Position numbers and translations under genes: made by a program
Part shown: positions 40,983 through 51,314 of the stretch, in pieces
Layout of the letters: every line of letters begins with the position of its first letter
Numbering within the stretch: the stretch's first letter is position 1
NCBI GenBank assembly: GCA_021298155.1
Contig: JAJTEN010000007.1
Location: 1-64,000 of the forward strand
Origin: Sphingobacteriales bacterium
Lineage (GTDB): Bacteria; Bacteroidota; Bacteroidia; UKL13-3
Direction: 5' to 3'
Length of the DNA: 64,000 nt
Notes under the pieces: generated by a model
What the model saw: only the letters and a program-made list of their open reading frames with translations
What the model was told of the DNA's origin: nothing
Databases searched by the model: none

Positions 40983-41834
40983 CTAATAGTCGCCTATTGT
41001 TTCTGGCAATTGCGATAAGGCATTTGCTAATTCAGCGTCGTTTGGTGCAACCCCATGCCATTTATGACTACCCATCATAAAATCAACTGGATAGCCCATT
41101 TCGGTCTTCATTACAATAAAAATTGGCTTACCCTGACCACTTTTTGCTTTAGCCTGAGCCAAGGTATCTAACACATTTTGCATATTGTGGCCATCCATGT
41201 ATAAAATTTCCCAACCAAAAGCTTTCACTTTTTCAGCAATATCATCGCCTAAACCCATTACCTCTTTGGTAGAACCATCTATCTGTTGTCCGTTATAATC
41301 AATAGTTACAATTAGGTTATCAATTTTATGGTGCGCAGCAAACATAAGGGCCTCCCAGTTCTGACCTTCCTGTATTTCACCATCGCCCATCAATACGTAT
41401 ACTAGGTGTGTATCCTGATTCAATTTTTTAGATAAAGCTGCTCCCGCTGCAACAGAAATCCCTTGTCCCAAAGATCCTGATGCCACACGTACACCCGGTA
41501 ATTCTTCGTGGGTGGTTGGGTGACCTTGTAAACGGGTATTTAGTTTTCTAAATGTCTTTAACTCCTCAACTGGGAAATAACCAGCACGTGCTAAAACACT
41601 ATAGAAAACAGGAGAAATATGCCCATTAGAAAGAAAGAAAATATCCTCATTTAAACCATCCATCCTAAAATCTGGGTTGTGATCCATAACATTAAAATAC
41701 AGTGCCGCCAAAAAATCGGCGCACCCCAAAGATCCGCCTGGGTGTCCGCTTTTGCATCCATGCACCATGCGAAGGATATCTCGACGTATTTGTGAAGTTA
41801 ATTTGCTGATTTCTTGAGCACTAAGTTTGTTCAT
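40983..41834 (-). CDS. Transketolase N-terminal half
   Basis: GCKSGHPGGSLGCADFLAALYF; YVLMGDGEIQEGQNWEA. Start taken as MNKLSAQEI. Confidence 0.93.
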   Translation of the reverse strand: MNKLSAQEISKLTSQIRRDILRMVHGCKSGHPGGSLGCADFLAALYFNVMDHNPDFRMDGLNEDIFFLSNGHISPVFYSVLARAGYFPVEELKTFRKLNTRLQGHPTTHEELPGVRVASGSLGQGISVAAGAALSKKLNQDTHLVYVLMGDGEIQEGQNWEALMFAAHHKIDNLIVTIDYNGQQIDGSTKEVMGLGDDIAEKVKAFGWEILYMDGHNMQNVLDTLAQAKAKSGQGKPIFIVMKTEMGYPVDFMMGSHKWHGVAPNDAELANALSQLPETIGDY

Positions 41835-41932
41835 GGTTGTCAAATATGAGAATGAAAGCAACAAAAGTACAAAGTTATGCCGAGCTTTAAAAGCATGTAT
41901 CAATTAATCCATAAATTTAACACATGAAAATT

Positions 41933-44518
41933 TTAGGGGTTTATGATTGGGAAATGTATGACAAACTCGGTTCCATGATTAAGCTTGCTATCAACCGTAA
42001 TTCTTCCTCCTAATGTCTCCACTTGCGATTTAACCATATACAATCCCATTCCTCTTCCTTCGGTATGGTAATGAAAACGCTTATAAAGCATAAAAAGTTG
42101 GTCACCTTTTTTCTCTAAATCAATCCCTAATCCATTGTCTTTAAAAGAAATTTTTAAACCTTCTTTCGTTATCCAACTTTTAATTTTTATGGCAGGCGCC
42201 AAATTTGGCTGTTTGTACTTGATAGCATTACTGATCAGATTGTAAAATATACTGTATAAATACGTTTTTACAGTCGACATTTGATTTATTTCAGTAAAAT
42301 CAGTGGTTAATGAAACGTTTTCATCGGTAATAATATGTGATATACTTTGACTAATTTCAGCAACAATGGCTGAAAATGAAACAGAAACATGTGGCTCGTT
42401 AATCTCCCTTTTCTTTTGTAAAATATAGTTTAAATCTCTTATAACTGTATCTAAAGCTGTAGCCGATTTATTTAAACCCATTACAAGTGCTTCTTTGGCA
42501 TCTTGATTTAGGTCTTCAGAAATTAACATATCACTGGTTCCAAGTATATTGGCAACAGGCGCTCTTAAATTATGTGATACAATAAAAGAAAATTGCTCTA
42601 AGTCCCTATTCCTTTGAACTAAATCTTCCAACACCCTTACTTTCTCTTGCTCAAGTAATTTTTTCTCTGTTATATCTTTAATTACCTTACTTAATCCAAT
42701 AATTTTACCTTCTTTACTAAAAATAGCAGAAATAGAAATAGACACATTAATGGTCTTGCCTTCTTTGGTTATTCTGCAGGTTTCAAATTGGCTAATCGTT
42801 TCACCGTTGAGTAGTTTTTGCATAAAACTATCTTCTTCATGTACATAATCTGAACCAACTATGATAGATTCATGTTTGCCAAGGATTTCATCTGAATTAT
42901 ACCCAAAAATTCTTGTAGCACTTGGATTCCAAGAAGTAATAAATCCATCCAAATTTTTTGAAATAATAGCATCTTCTGATGATTCAATGATTAGCGCTGC
43001 TAAAGCAAGTTTTTTGGCACTTTGTTCTGCTTTCAATTTGGCAATCAACAACTCTTGTTCTTCTAATTTCCGAGTAGTTATATCCCTATAATTTATAGCC
43101 ATAGCGGCAACACTTTCATCATGCAGTAAGTTTTTTACTGATCCTTCTATCCAAATATAATGGGCTTGATTTTTTAAAATCCGTGCCTGAAAATTAAATG
43201 AATCATCAGGCTGTTTGATAGATTGATTCAGTATTGCGTTAATTTCATCAATGTCGTTTGGATGGATAAAATCTAAAATTTTGCTGCCAAGGTAATTTTC
43301 ATAACTACTATCTAGCAGTAGGGCACTATTTGGACTCTGATATTGAATTTCTAATTTTTCGCTTAACAAAATAATTGTATCACTAATACTCTCCAATAAT
43401 TTATGAAATCTCTGCTCATTGGTCTTGAGTTTTACTTCGGCCAAATACTTTTCAGTAATATCCGTAACAAAAATCATAAGTCGACTAACATTACTGCCTA
43501 TAGGCATAGGTATTATTCTAACTTTAGCCCAATACTTTTGGAATAAATTAATTTCAAAATCGGATGATAAATTAGTATCAAAACAGCGTTGAATATGGCT
43601 TATAACAAAATCCTTGATTGAGTTTGGTAGTAATTTCTTTAAATTCCTACCAATTAGTTCATCTTTTAAAAAGACATTACCAACTCCTTTATTTACTACA
43701 ATAATTTGAAAGTTCGCATTTAATAAAAAAATCAAATCTGGCGCATTTTCAAATTGAAATTTAAATAATTCTTCTGCATCGCTTTTATCTGAAACATTCT
43801 TTTTAACAAAGATCAAACCTCCAACAGAATTATCAATTTTATACCAAGGTCTTATTTCCCAATTTACAGATATAAAATCTTCTTTTCGCTTACTAATACA
43901 ATCTTTGGTACAGGTAAATATTTTCCCATTTAAACAGTTAGTATATACCTCTTGCCATTCTTCGGATGTATCAGGGAAAATAGCAATATGTGATTTGCCT
44001 AAAATACTTGAATCGGTTTCCTTAAAATCTGCCTGCCAATTTTTGTTTGCCATTAAATAGCACAAATTTGCGTCCACAACTGCAATTGAATCCAATTCGT
44101 GTGCGGCTGATACCTTGCTATATAAATCTATCGGTGATGTGAATCGAATATCTTCTTGCTTACGTTTAATAATCTTTGTAATCAATAAATTCGGATCTAA
44201 ATAGGTATGATTTGCTTGAATTTCATAACCTACACTCCCAGATGCAAAATAATCTGAAAAAACACTTTGCTTATTGGCAAAACTATGATTTAATTCAGCA
44301 CAGATATCACCGCCTACCCCAAAAAGTCTACTCGCCCTACTCCCAATTTCTATTAAACTAGCGATTTTATTTTTCTCGTTTGAAGTACCCAAGCCAATAG
44401 CAATTAAAATAAAATCAGTATCAACCCTCAGCCAAGTAAAAACTACTTCTCCATCATGTTGCTCAGACTCAAAAAAGTCTGGGTAATGCATAAATTTATT
44501 TAAATGAGTTTGTTCCAT
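41933..44518 (-). CDS. Multi-PAS sensor histidine kinase
   Basis: SFIVSHNLRAPVANILGTSDML H-box; FKDNGLGIDLEKKGDQLFMLYKRFHYHTEGRGMGLYMVK; several PAS/PAC segments. Confidence 0.92.
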   Translation of the reverse strand: MEQTHLNKFMHYPDFFESEQHDGEVVFTWLRVDTDFILIAIGLGTSNEKNKIASLIEIGSRASRLFGVGGDICAELNHSFANKQSVFSDYFASGSVGYEIQANHTYLDPNLLITKIIKRKQEDIRFTSPIDLYSKVSAAHELDSIAVVDANLCYLMANKNWQADFKETDSSILGKSHIAIFPDTSEEWQEVYTNCLNGKIFTCTKDCISKRKEDFISVNWEIRPWYKIDNSVGGLIFVKKNVSDKSDAEELFKFQFENAPDLIFLLNANFQIIVVNKGVGNVFLKDELIGRNLKKLLPNSIKDFVISHIQRCFDTNLSSDFEINLFQKYWAKVRIIPMPIGSNVSRLMIFVTDITEKYLAEVKLKTNEQRFHKLLESISDTIILLSEKLEIQYQSPNSALLLDSSYENYLGSKILDFIHPNDIDEINAILNQSIKQPDDSFNFQARILKNQAHYIWIEGSVKNLLHDESVAAMAINYRDITTRKLEEQELLIAKLKAEQSAKKLALAALIIESSEDAIISKNLDGFITSWNPSATRIFGYNSDEILGKHESIIVGSDYVHEEDSFMQKLLNGETISQFETCRITKEGKTINVSISISAIFSKEGKIIGLSKVIKDITEKKLLEQEKVRVLEDLVQRNRDLEQFSFIVSHNLRAPVANILGTSDMLISEDLNQDAKEALVMGLNKSATALDTVIRDLNYILQKKREINEPHVSVSFSAIVAEISQSISHIITDENVSLTTDFTEINQMSTVKTYLYSIFYNLISNAIKYKQPNLAPAIKIKSWITKEGLKISFKDNGLGIDLEKKGDQLFMLYKRFHYHTEGRGMGLYMVKSQVETLGGRITVDSKLNHGTEFVIHFPIINP

Positions 44519-44706
44519 TTCAAAGATTTAGCCTTGTGTACTTTTACTAAATTAAAATGTAAAATAAAGAAAAGTTTTGATTTACATCTTTACCTATTCA
44601 TTTTTTATGCAAAATATTATTTCAAAATGAGCTAATACGCATTACATATAGGTATATCCTTAAGAAATTATTTACCTTTGCTTTTCTCAAGGATAAATAC
44701 CTTTGC

Positions 44707-46266
44707 ATGAAGAAAATTTTAGACATCGTTTGTAGTCCGGAAGTAGCTACCACAACAGAATCTATCAAGCAATTTGTTGCTAAAAATTATGGATTTAAAT
44801 CAGGTGATTTAACAGGGATTCAAATCATTAAAAAAAGCTTAGATGCAAGAAGAAAGCCGATTAAGGTAAACCTACAATTGGCCCTATTCCTCAATGAAAA
44901 CCCCGAAGAAAATAGCTTTGAATTAGCTTTAAAAAACATCAGTTTAGCGCCTGAAATTGCTATTGTTGGCGCTGGTCCAGCCGGTTTATTTGCGGCAATA
45001 AAACTGATAGAACTAGGATTTAAACCTATCATTTTTGAAAGAGGTAAACAGGTAAAAGAACGCCGAAGAGATTTAGCAAATATTACCAAAAACAATACAG
45101 TAAATCCAGACAGTAATTATTGCTTTGGCGAAGGTGGCGCGGGTACTTATAGTGATGGTAAGTTGTATACCAGAAGCAGCAAACGTGGCGACGTTCAGAG
45201 GATACTTCAAATACTAGTAAAATATGGTGCTCAAAACAATATTTTATACGAAGCACATCCGCATATTGGCACAAATAAATTGCCTGGAATCATTGAATCC
45301 ATAAGAAATCAAATTATCGCATGTGGCGGTGTATTTCATTTTAATGCAAAAGTGAGCGATTTCAAAATACAAGATGGTGAAATAAAAGGGTTGTTTGTGA
45401 ATGATTCTTTTTATGCTTTTAGTAAAATTATATTGGCAACCGGACACTCAGCGAGAGACATATATGAACTGCTGCACCGCAAAAATGTATTACTGGAAGC
45501 TAAACCTTTTGCCCTTGGGGTTCGGGTAGAGCATCCACAAACATTAATTGATAGTATCCAATACAAATGCGGCAGCGATCGAGGTGAATTTTTACCAGCT
45601 GCCAGTTATAGCTTGGTTCAGCAAGTAGCCAATAGAGGTGTTTTTAGCTTTTGCATGTGTCCGGGTGGAATTATTGCACCTGCAATGACAGCCCCGGGAG
45701 AAATTGTAGTAAATGGTTGGAGTCCGAGTAAGCGAAACAATCCATACGCCAATAGCGGTATTGTGGTATCGGTTCAGCCTGATGATTATAAAATGTATGC
45801 TTCTTTTGGCGCGCTTGCTGGATTGAAGTTCCAATCTCAAGTAGAACAGGACTGCTTTCATAAAGGCAATCAAAGCCTACAAGCCCCTGCGCAAAAACTT
45901 ACAGATTTTGTATCCAAAAAAACTTCTACTCACATTCCCAAAAATTCTTATTTACCTGGCACAATTAGTAGGAATTTACATGATATATTACCATCGTTTA
46001 TAAGTAAATCTTTGCAGCAAGCCTTTGTTTTATTTGATCAAAAAATGAAAGGATATTTAAATGAAGAGGCGGTTGTTTTGGCTACTGAATCAAGAACCTC
46101 CTCACCGGTAAGAATACCAAGAAATAAAGAAACTTTTGAACACCCACAAATAAAAGGCCTATACCCATGTGCCGAAGGTGCAGGTTATGCTGGAGGCATT
46201 GTTAGTGCAGCTATGGATGGTGAAAACTGTGCACAAGCTTCAGTAATGGAATTTAATCGGGTTTAA
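44707..46266 (+). CDS. NAD(P)/FAD-dependent oxidoreductase (COG2509-like)
   Basis: AIVGAGPAGLFAAIKLIELGFKPIIFERG; YCFGEGGAGTYSDGKLYTRS. Confidence 0.9.
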   Translation: MKKILDIVCSPEVATTTESIKQFVAKNYGFKSGDLTGIQIIKKSLDARRKPIKVNLQLALFLNENPEENSFELALKNISLAPEIAIVGAGPAGLFAAIKLIELGFKPIIFERGKQVKERRRDLANITKNNTVNPDSNYCFGEGGAGTYSDGKLYTRSSKRGDVQRILQILVKYGAQNNILYEAHPHIGTNKLPGIIESIRNQIIACGGVFHFNAKVSDFKIQDGEIKGLFVNDSFYAFSKIILATGHSARDIYELLHRKNVLLEAKPFALGVRVEHPQTLIDSIQYKCGSDRGEFLPAASYSLVQQVANRGVFSFCMCPGGIIAPAMTAPGEIVVNGWSPSKRNNPYANSGIVVSVQPDDYKMYASFGALAGLKFQSQVEQDCFHKGNQSLQAPAQKLTDFVSKKTSTHIPKNSYLPGTISRNLHDILPSFISKSLQQAFVLFDQKMKGYLNEEAVVLATESRTSSPVRIPRNKETFEHPQIKGLYPCAEGAGYAGGIVSAAMDGENCAQASVMEFNRV

Positions 46267-46312
46267 ACGAAATAAATAAAATACATTTGTTAGTCGAGCT
46301 AGTAAGAAAATA

Positions 46313-48394
46313 ATGTCGAAAATAAGTTTAATCCTGTCTACAATTTTGCTTAGTGCCCTATCCTTATTTGGAGGTACGATAACACTCTCCGCTGGAAGCA
46401 TTCCAAGCTTTGGTAATTGCGCTATATATTTTGCAAGTGATGCGCAAAAATACACAATAAGTGGCAGTGCACTTAGCGCACCTGTGAGCATTACAGCGCC
46501 AACACATTTCGAAATATCCTTAATGTATAATAGTCAGTTTTCACAAACAATAAGCCTTTTACCTGTGGGCGGAAATATAAATAACACTGTCATATACGTC
46601 AGATTTAGTCCGAACCAAACAGGAAGCCATAGCGGAAATATTACCCATATTAGCGCTGGAAGTATTACCCAAAACAAAGCAGTAACTGGAACTGCTTTAC
46701 TTACCACTGCCATAGGCACTAATGCAAATACCTACTATAATACCATAGGTAATAGCTCAGGCACCACACTAAAAACTGCCTTATACAATAAAATATTAGG
46801 TCATACGGTTACACCTTATGGAAGTGGAAGCTCTGGATTATGGGCCACTTACCCAACAACAGACCCATTTTATAATGGTAAAGTATGGGACATTTACTCT
46901 ACACGTTTAGATGTTAATTCTCCCTTTGAGTTTACCTTTAGTAGCGACCAATGTGGCACGTATGCAGTAGAAGGTGATTGTTATAATCGTGAGCATAGTT
47001 TTCCGCAAAGTTGGTTCAGCCAAGCAAGCCCAATGGTTTCGGATATGTTTCACATTTACCCAACAGATGGAAAAGTTAATGGCATAAGAAGCAATTATCC
47101 GTTTGGAGAGGTTAGTAGTCCCACCTACACAACTATGCAAGGCGCAAAGCTTGGCAATAATATTACTCCGGGTTACACAGGAATTGTGTTTGAACCCATA
47201 AACGACTATAAAGGCGATCTAGCCAGAAGTTTTTTTTATATGGCAACACGGTATCAAAATCTAATTGCATCTTGGCAGAATAACGGTAATGCAAATGATG
47301 TATTAGCTGGAAATAATACCACTGTATACGATCCTTGGTTTATTGATTTATTGCTTAAATGGCATAACCAAGACCCACCTAGTGTGAAAGAAATTAATAG
47401 AAATAATGCAATTTATGGGTATCAAAGTAATAGAAACCCATTTGTGGATAGTCCGCAATACGTGCACAAAATTTGGGGGTTAAAGCTTGCCAATGAGCCT
47501 AGCCTTTCATCTACGCAATTTAATAGATTAAGTTTTAGCAGCAGCAGTTTAAATATATCTTGGAAAAGCGGAAACGGACAAAAAAGAATCGTTATTGCCA
47601 GAGCAGGCGCTCCTGTTAATGTGCTACCTAGTGATTCACAAAGTTACAAAGCCAATTCACAATTTGGCAATGGCAGTCAATTAGGCTTAGGTAATTTTGT
47701 GGTATATAATGGTATGGGTAGTAATGCAGAGATTAGCGGGTTAAACGCAGCAGTGGTCTATCATTTTTTAATTGTAGAATACAATGGCACTGGCAATGCC
47801 ATCAATTATTTAACATCGAGCGTATTACAATCTGGTGCAGTTAGTTTACCAGTTACCTGGTTATCTGTAAATGCCCATTTAATAAATCAAGACATAGTGC
47901 GTTTAACCTGGGAAACAGCCAACGAATTGAATAATGGTTTTTTTGAAGTTGAGCGCCTAAATAGCAACAAACAATTTGATGTATTGGCAAGAATTGAGGC
48001 TAAAGGGAATAGCCATTCAGTAACAAAATATAGCTTTATAGACAAGCAACTCCCAGAAAACACATACAAGTATACCTACAGAATAAAACAGGTAGACCTA
48101 GATGGTGCGTTTTCCTATTCTAAAGTAGTTTCTATTCATACAAACAAAGAGCAAGAACCTCCCATAAGAATTATTAATCCGTTAACAAATGGAATACAAT
48201 TACAATATGATGGAGAACCAGAAGAAATAGAAATTTGGATAAACAATTTAAAGGGGGAATGTGTTGTTCATACTAAAGCAATACTAAATCATGATACGTT
48301 TATTCCTTTGGAAAATAATCTTAGTACAGGCATGTATGTTATGCGTATCATGCAACGCTCAAGAATCCAATCGTACAAAATCATACAACCCTAA
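46313..48394 (+). CDS. Secreted endonuclease I family protein with T9SS sorting domain
   Basis: CYNREHSFPQSWF and MFHIYPTDGKVNGIRSNYPFGEV; C-terminal GMYVMRIMQRSRIQSYKIIQP. Confidence 0.87.
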   Translation: MSKISLILSTILLSALSLFGGTITLSAGSIPSFGNCAIYFASDAQKYTISGSALSAPVSITAPTHFEISLMYNSQFSQTISLLPVGGNINNTVIYVRFSPNQTGSHSGNITHISAGSITQNKAVTGTALLTTAIGTNANTYYNTIGNSSGTTLKTALYNKILGHTVTPYGSGSSGLWATYPTTDPFYNGKVWDIYSTRLDVNSPFEFTFSSDQCGTYAVEGDCYNREHSFPQSWFSQASPMVSDMFHIYPTDGKVNGIRSNYPFGEVSSPTYTTMQGAKLGNNITPGYTGIVFEPINDYKGDLARSFFYMATRYQNLIASWQNNGNANDVLAGNNTTVYDPWFIDLLLKWHNQDPPSVKEINRNNAIYGYQSNRNPFVDSPQYVHKIWGLKLANEPSLSSTQFNRLSFSSSSLNISWKSGNGQKRIVIARAGAPVNVLPSDSQSYKANSQFGNGSQLGLGNFVVYNGMGSNAEISGLNAAVVYHFLIVEYNGTGNAINYLTSSVLQSGAVSLPVTWLSVNAHLINQDIVRLTWETANELNNGFFEVERLNSNKQFDVLARIEAKGNSHSVTKYSFIDKQLPENTYKYTYRIKQVDLDGAFSYSKVVSIHTNKEQEPPIRIINPLTNGIQLQYDGEPEEIEIWINNLKGECVVHTKAILNHDTFIPLENNLSTGMYVMRIMQRSRIQSYKIIQP

Positions 48395-48833
48395 AATGAA
48401 TACGTTAACCAAACACAAAGAAGTAAATAAATCACAAGCATTTACTATACAAAAAAACGACTCAGATTGGAAAAAAATATTAAGTCCAGAACAATACAGG
48501 ATTTTAAGAGAAAAAGGCACTGAACGACCTTTTAGCAGCGAATTAGAAGATGTTTATGATGGCGGAAGCTATAGTTGTGCAGCTTGTGGAAATGAGTTAT
48601 TTGATAGCGAGGCAAAATTTGATAGTGGCTGCGGTTGGCCAAGCTTTTACGAAGCCCTGAACCCAGATAAAATTGTGGTTCAAACAGATAGAACCTATGG
48701 CATGATCCGTACGGAGATCATGTGTGCCAAATGTGGTGGCCATCTCGGACATGTTTTTGATGATGGTCCCAAAGATAAAACTGGACTAAGATACTGTGTA
48801 AACGGGAAGTCGCTGAACTTCAAGAAGAAGTAA
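48291..48833 (+). CDS. msrB: Peptide-methionine (R)-S-oxide reductase; start is 48396 (cytosolic form) or 48291 (lipoprotein form)
   Basis: CAACGNELFDSEAKFDSGCGWPSFYEAL; RTEIMCAKCGGHLGHVFDDGP; upstream in-frame MIRLFLWKIILVQACMLCVSCNAQES. Confidence 0.9.
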   Translation: MIRLFLWKIILVQACMLCVSCNAQESNRTKSYNPKMNTLTKHKEVNKSQAFTIQKNDSDWKKILSPEQYRILREKGTERPFSSELEDVYDGGSYSCAACGNELFDSEAKFDSGCGWPSFYEALNPDKIVVQTDRTYGMIRTEIMCAKCGGHLGHVFDDGPKDKTGLRYCVNGKSLNFKKK

Positions 48834-48890
48834 AAGCCTACTTTTATAAAATCCTATTTTTTTGCATCTTTGAAGACTTAATAAAGGGTC

Positions 48891-49121
48891 ATGCTTAAAT
48901 TTCTTTTTTATCTATTTATATTTTACATTGTGTACAGGTATGTATTTGGTGGGTTTAAGGTAAAAGTATTTCATTACCATCAACACAAACCACCTACACA
49001 ACCGAATTACACCAGTTATGAAGAAGAAGGTAGTATTACGATTAACCCGAAAGTAAATACCAAAAAGAAAAATACTAAGGATAAGTTGGGTGAATATGTA
49101 GATTACGAAGAGGTGAAATAA
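48891..49121 (+). CDS. DUF4834-type small membrane protein
   Basis: FLFYLFIFYIVYRYVFGG...ITINPK...LGEYVDYEEVK. Confidence 0.6.
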   Translation: MLKFLFYLFIFYIVYRYVFGGFKVKVFHYHQHKPPTQPNYTSYEEEGSITINPKVNTKKKNTKDKLGEYVDYEEVK

Positions 49122-49127
49122 TACCAA

Positions 49128-49871
49128 ATGGAAAAAAAATTAAGATCACTTCTACAACAAACATTAGGCACCGAATCTTATTTGGGTTTAATTAGTAGTA
49201 CCTATATTCAATTGATTAAAGCTGGTTTTCTAAAAGAAAAATATCCAGAATTATTTTATTTAAAAGAATTAATTCAACCTGGCTACGTTTGTGTAGATAT
49301 TGGCGCCAATGTTGGATATTACTCGGTATTTCTTTCCAAGTATGCGGGTGCATCTGGAATGGTGCATGCCATAGAGCCTGTGCCCATTTTTGGCAATATC
49401 TTTTTAAGAAATGTTAAAAAATTTGCAGGCAATAATGTTCGTTTATATCGGTGTGCATTGGGTTCAGAAAGAAAAGAAGTAAGCTTGGGCACACCAGTAA
49501 TTGATGGGGTTTTTAGGCACGGCCTCACAAAAATTATTGAGGGAAATCCAACTGAAAGTGCAGAAACCTACAAGGCTCAAATGGAAGTTGCCGATGAATT
49601 ATTTGCCACTATACCTAAAATAGATTTTCTGAAATGCGATGTAGAAGGTTATGAAGTTATTTTATTCCCGCAGATGATAAGCACCTTAAAACGTTGCAAA
49701 CCCATTATTCAAATGGAAATTTCTAGTGTAGAAAACCGAGAAAAAATCATTTCGCTACTGGCACCACTTTCTTACAGAATATATAAGTTGAACCAAAATC
49801 AATTGATAGAAATGACGAAAGAGGAAGCCTTATACTTCGAGCGCGGTGATTTTTACTTTAAAGCGAATTAA
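49128..49871 (+). CDS. FkbM family methyltransferase
   Basis: GYVCVDIGANVGYYSVFLSKYAG; DFLKCDVEGYEVILF. Confidence 0.88.
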   Translation: MEKKLRSLLQQTLGTESYLGLISSTYIQLIKAGFLKEKYPELFYLKELIQPGYVCVDIGANVGYYSVFLSKYAGASGMVHAIEPVPIFGNIFLRNVKKFAGNNVRLYRCALGSERKEVSLGTPVIDGVFRHGLTKIIEGNPTESAETYKAQMEVADELFATIPKIDFLKCDVEGYEVILFPQMISTLKRCKPIIQMEISSVENREKIISLLAPLSYRIYKLNQNQLIEMTKEEALYFERGDFYFKAN

Positions 49872-49880
49872 ACTCACACA

Positions 49881-50570
49881 CTACCAATCATCTTCATCAA
49901 CAATTACCGGTTCACGAAGCGCTGCGATTAAACTCTCTGTTAGTTTTAAAATATCCCTATTGGCATTGCGAAGAATAGCGTCGTGTTCTCTAATTTTTAT
50001 GGTGCTGGTATAATAATATTCAAAATAATTTCGTGTGCCTTTCCCATCTGCTGGTTTTACAGATTCATGCACAATATTTGTAATTTGGTAACGATAACGA
50101 CCCTCCTTAATAAAGATAGTTAGTTTAAATTCAAATCTACCAATTGGCCTTTTGGTATATTTATTTAAGTAAGAATAAGCAGGAATACTACCAACGTAGG
50201 TAAGCTTTTGATTGCGTTTATCTACCTCTAACTTTACATCTTTACCTAAGTTTTTTGTTACCCAACGTTTGGCCCTTAAATATAAAGAATCTGAACCACT
50301 TTCTTCTTGTTCTACCACCCCATTGTATGTTATTAAATTGGTTGCAGAATCAATAACTAAGATAATTCTTTCATAAGGCTTAACTGCCGGTTTAGCCTCT
50401 TTAGGGTTGCCATTTTCATCTAACTCCTGGGTTGTATCCCCTTCCATTACCGCAGACGAATCTGGCTCGGCAAAATCAAAAGTTGGATTTTCTTCTCCCA
50501 CCTGCGAAAAAGCAGAGAAAAAAGAAAGACACATCATACATACTAATCCTATTCTTATCGTATTCTTCAT
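49881..50570 (-). CDS. DUF4468 (TBP-like fold) domain secreted protein
   Basis: Signal peptide MKNTIRIGLVCMMCLSFFSAFSQ; GRFEFKLTIFIKEGRYRYQITNIVHE. Confidence 0.7.
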   Translation of the reverse strand: MKNTIRIGLVCMMCLSFFSAFSQVGEENPTFDFAEPDSSAVMEGDTTQELDENGNPKEAKPAVKPYERIILVIDSATNLITYNGVVEQEESGSDSLYLRAKRWVTKNLGKDVKLEVDKRNQKLTYVGSIPAYSYLNKYTKRPIGRFEFKLTIFIKEGRYRYQITNIVHESVKPADGKGTRNYFEYYYTSTIKIREHDAILRNANRDILKLTESLIAALREPVIVDEDDW

Positions 50571-50728
50571 TTTCGTTTTTTTTACACTATACCAATTTTC
50601 ATTCCAATTGTTTACCAAAGCTTAACATGTAGAATAAAAATCAACAATTAATGGGTAATGCGACTTCAATTTTATAGAAATTCTGCTACAAAAAAAAGAC
50701 TAATGTTTGGTTTACCCACTAAAAGCAG

Positions 50729-51181
50729 CTATTTTTTATTTTTCACTCCAGATTTCTTTACTTTTTTCTTGTTGGGGTCGAACCCGTTACTGCGCATTGC
50801 ATCCCAGTATGCTTTGCCATATGCCACATAAATTTCATCGCCGGGTTTAATGGTGCGTGAAGCAATAATATATGGCGTACTTTTAATAACTTCAAAACGC
50901 GCATTGTTTCTGAAGCCCGGCAATCGAACAAAACCAGAAGCATCATTCGCATACCTGGCTAAAGATTCGGGCACATTTTGGGCGTCTACACACTTTTTAT
51001 CTGATACATAAAAATAATACATACCCACGCCATCCAGCGCATCGTTGCGTTTCTGACACTCGGCCCAAGTAATTATTTCACCTGTATATTCAATTACACG
51101 ATCGCCACGTTTAAAAACTTCCTTGGCAAACAATCCTTTACCCGCTCCTGGTATACGCGACTTTTTAACTTCTAAACTCAT
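50729..51181 (-). CDS. SET domain protein-lysine N-methyltransferase
   Basis: GKGLFAKEVFKRGDRVIEYTGEI...YANDASGFVRLPGFRNNARF...GDEIYVAYGKAYW. Confidence 0.88.
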   Translation of the reverse strand: MSLEVKKSRIPGAGKGLFAKEVFKRGDRVIEYTGEIITWAECQKRNDALDGVGMYYFYVSDKKCVDAQNVPESLARYANDASGFVRLPGFRNNARFEVIKSTPYIIASRTIKPGDEIYVAYGKAYWDAMRSNGFDPNKKKVKKSGVKNKK

Positions 51182-51300
51182 GTAAACGCAAAAATGGGAA
51201 AACTATCTTACAAATTAGTATGCCAAGAGAAAAAATATCAAATAAATTTAGCATTAAAATTGAATATAGAATTTAAACAAATTCAATGATGGCTAATTTC

Positions 51301-51308
51301 TATATTTG
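51301..51308 (+). promoter_or_regulatory. Bacteroidota -7 element (TATATTTG)
   Basis: TAnnTTTG match 6 nt before the ATG at 51315. Confidence 0.4.
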
Positions 51309-51314
51309 CCAAAC

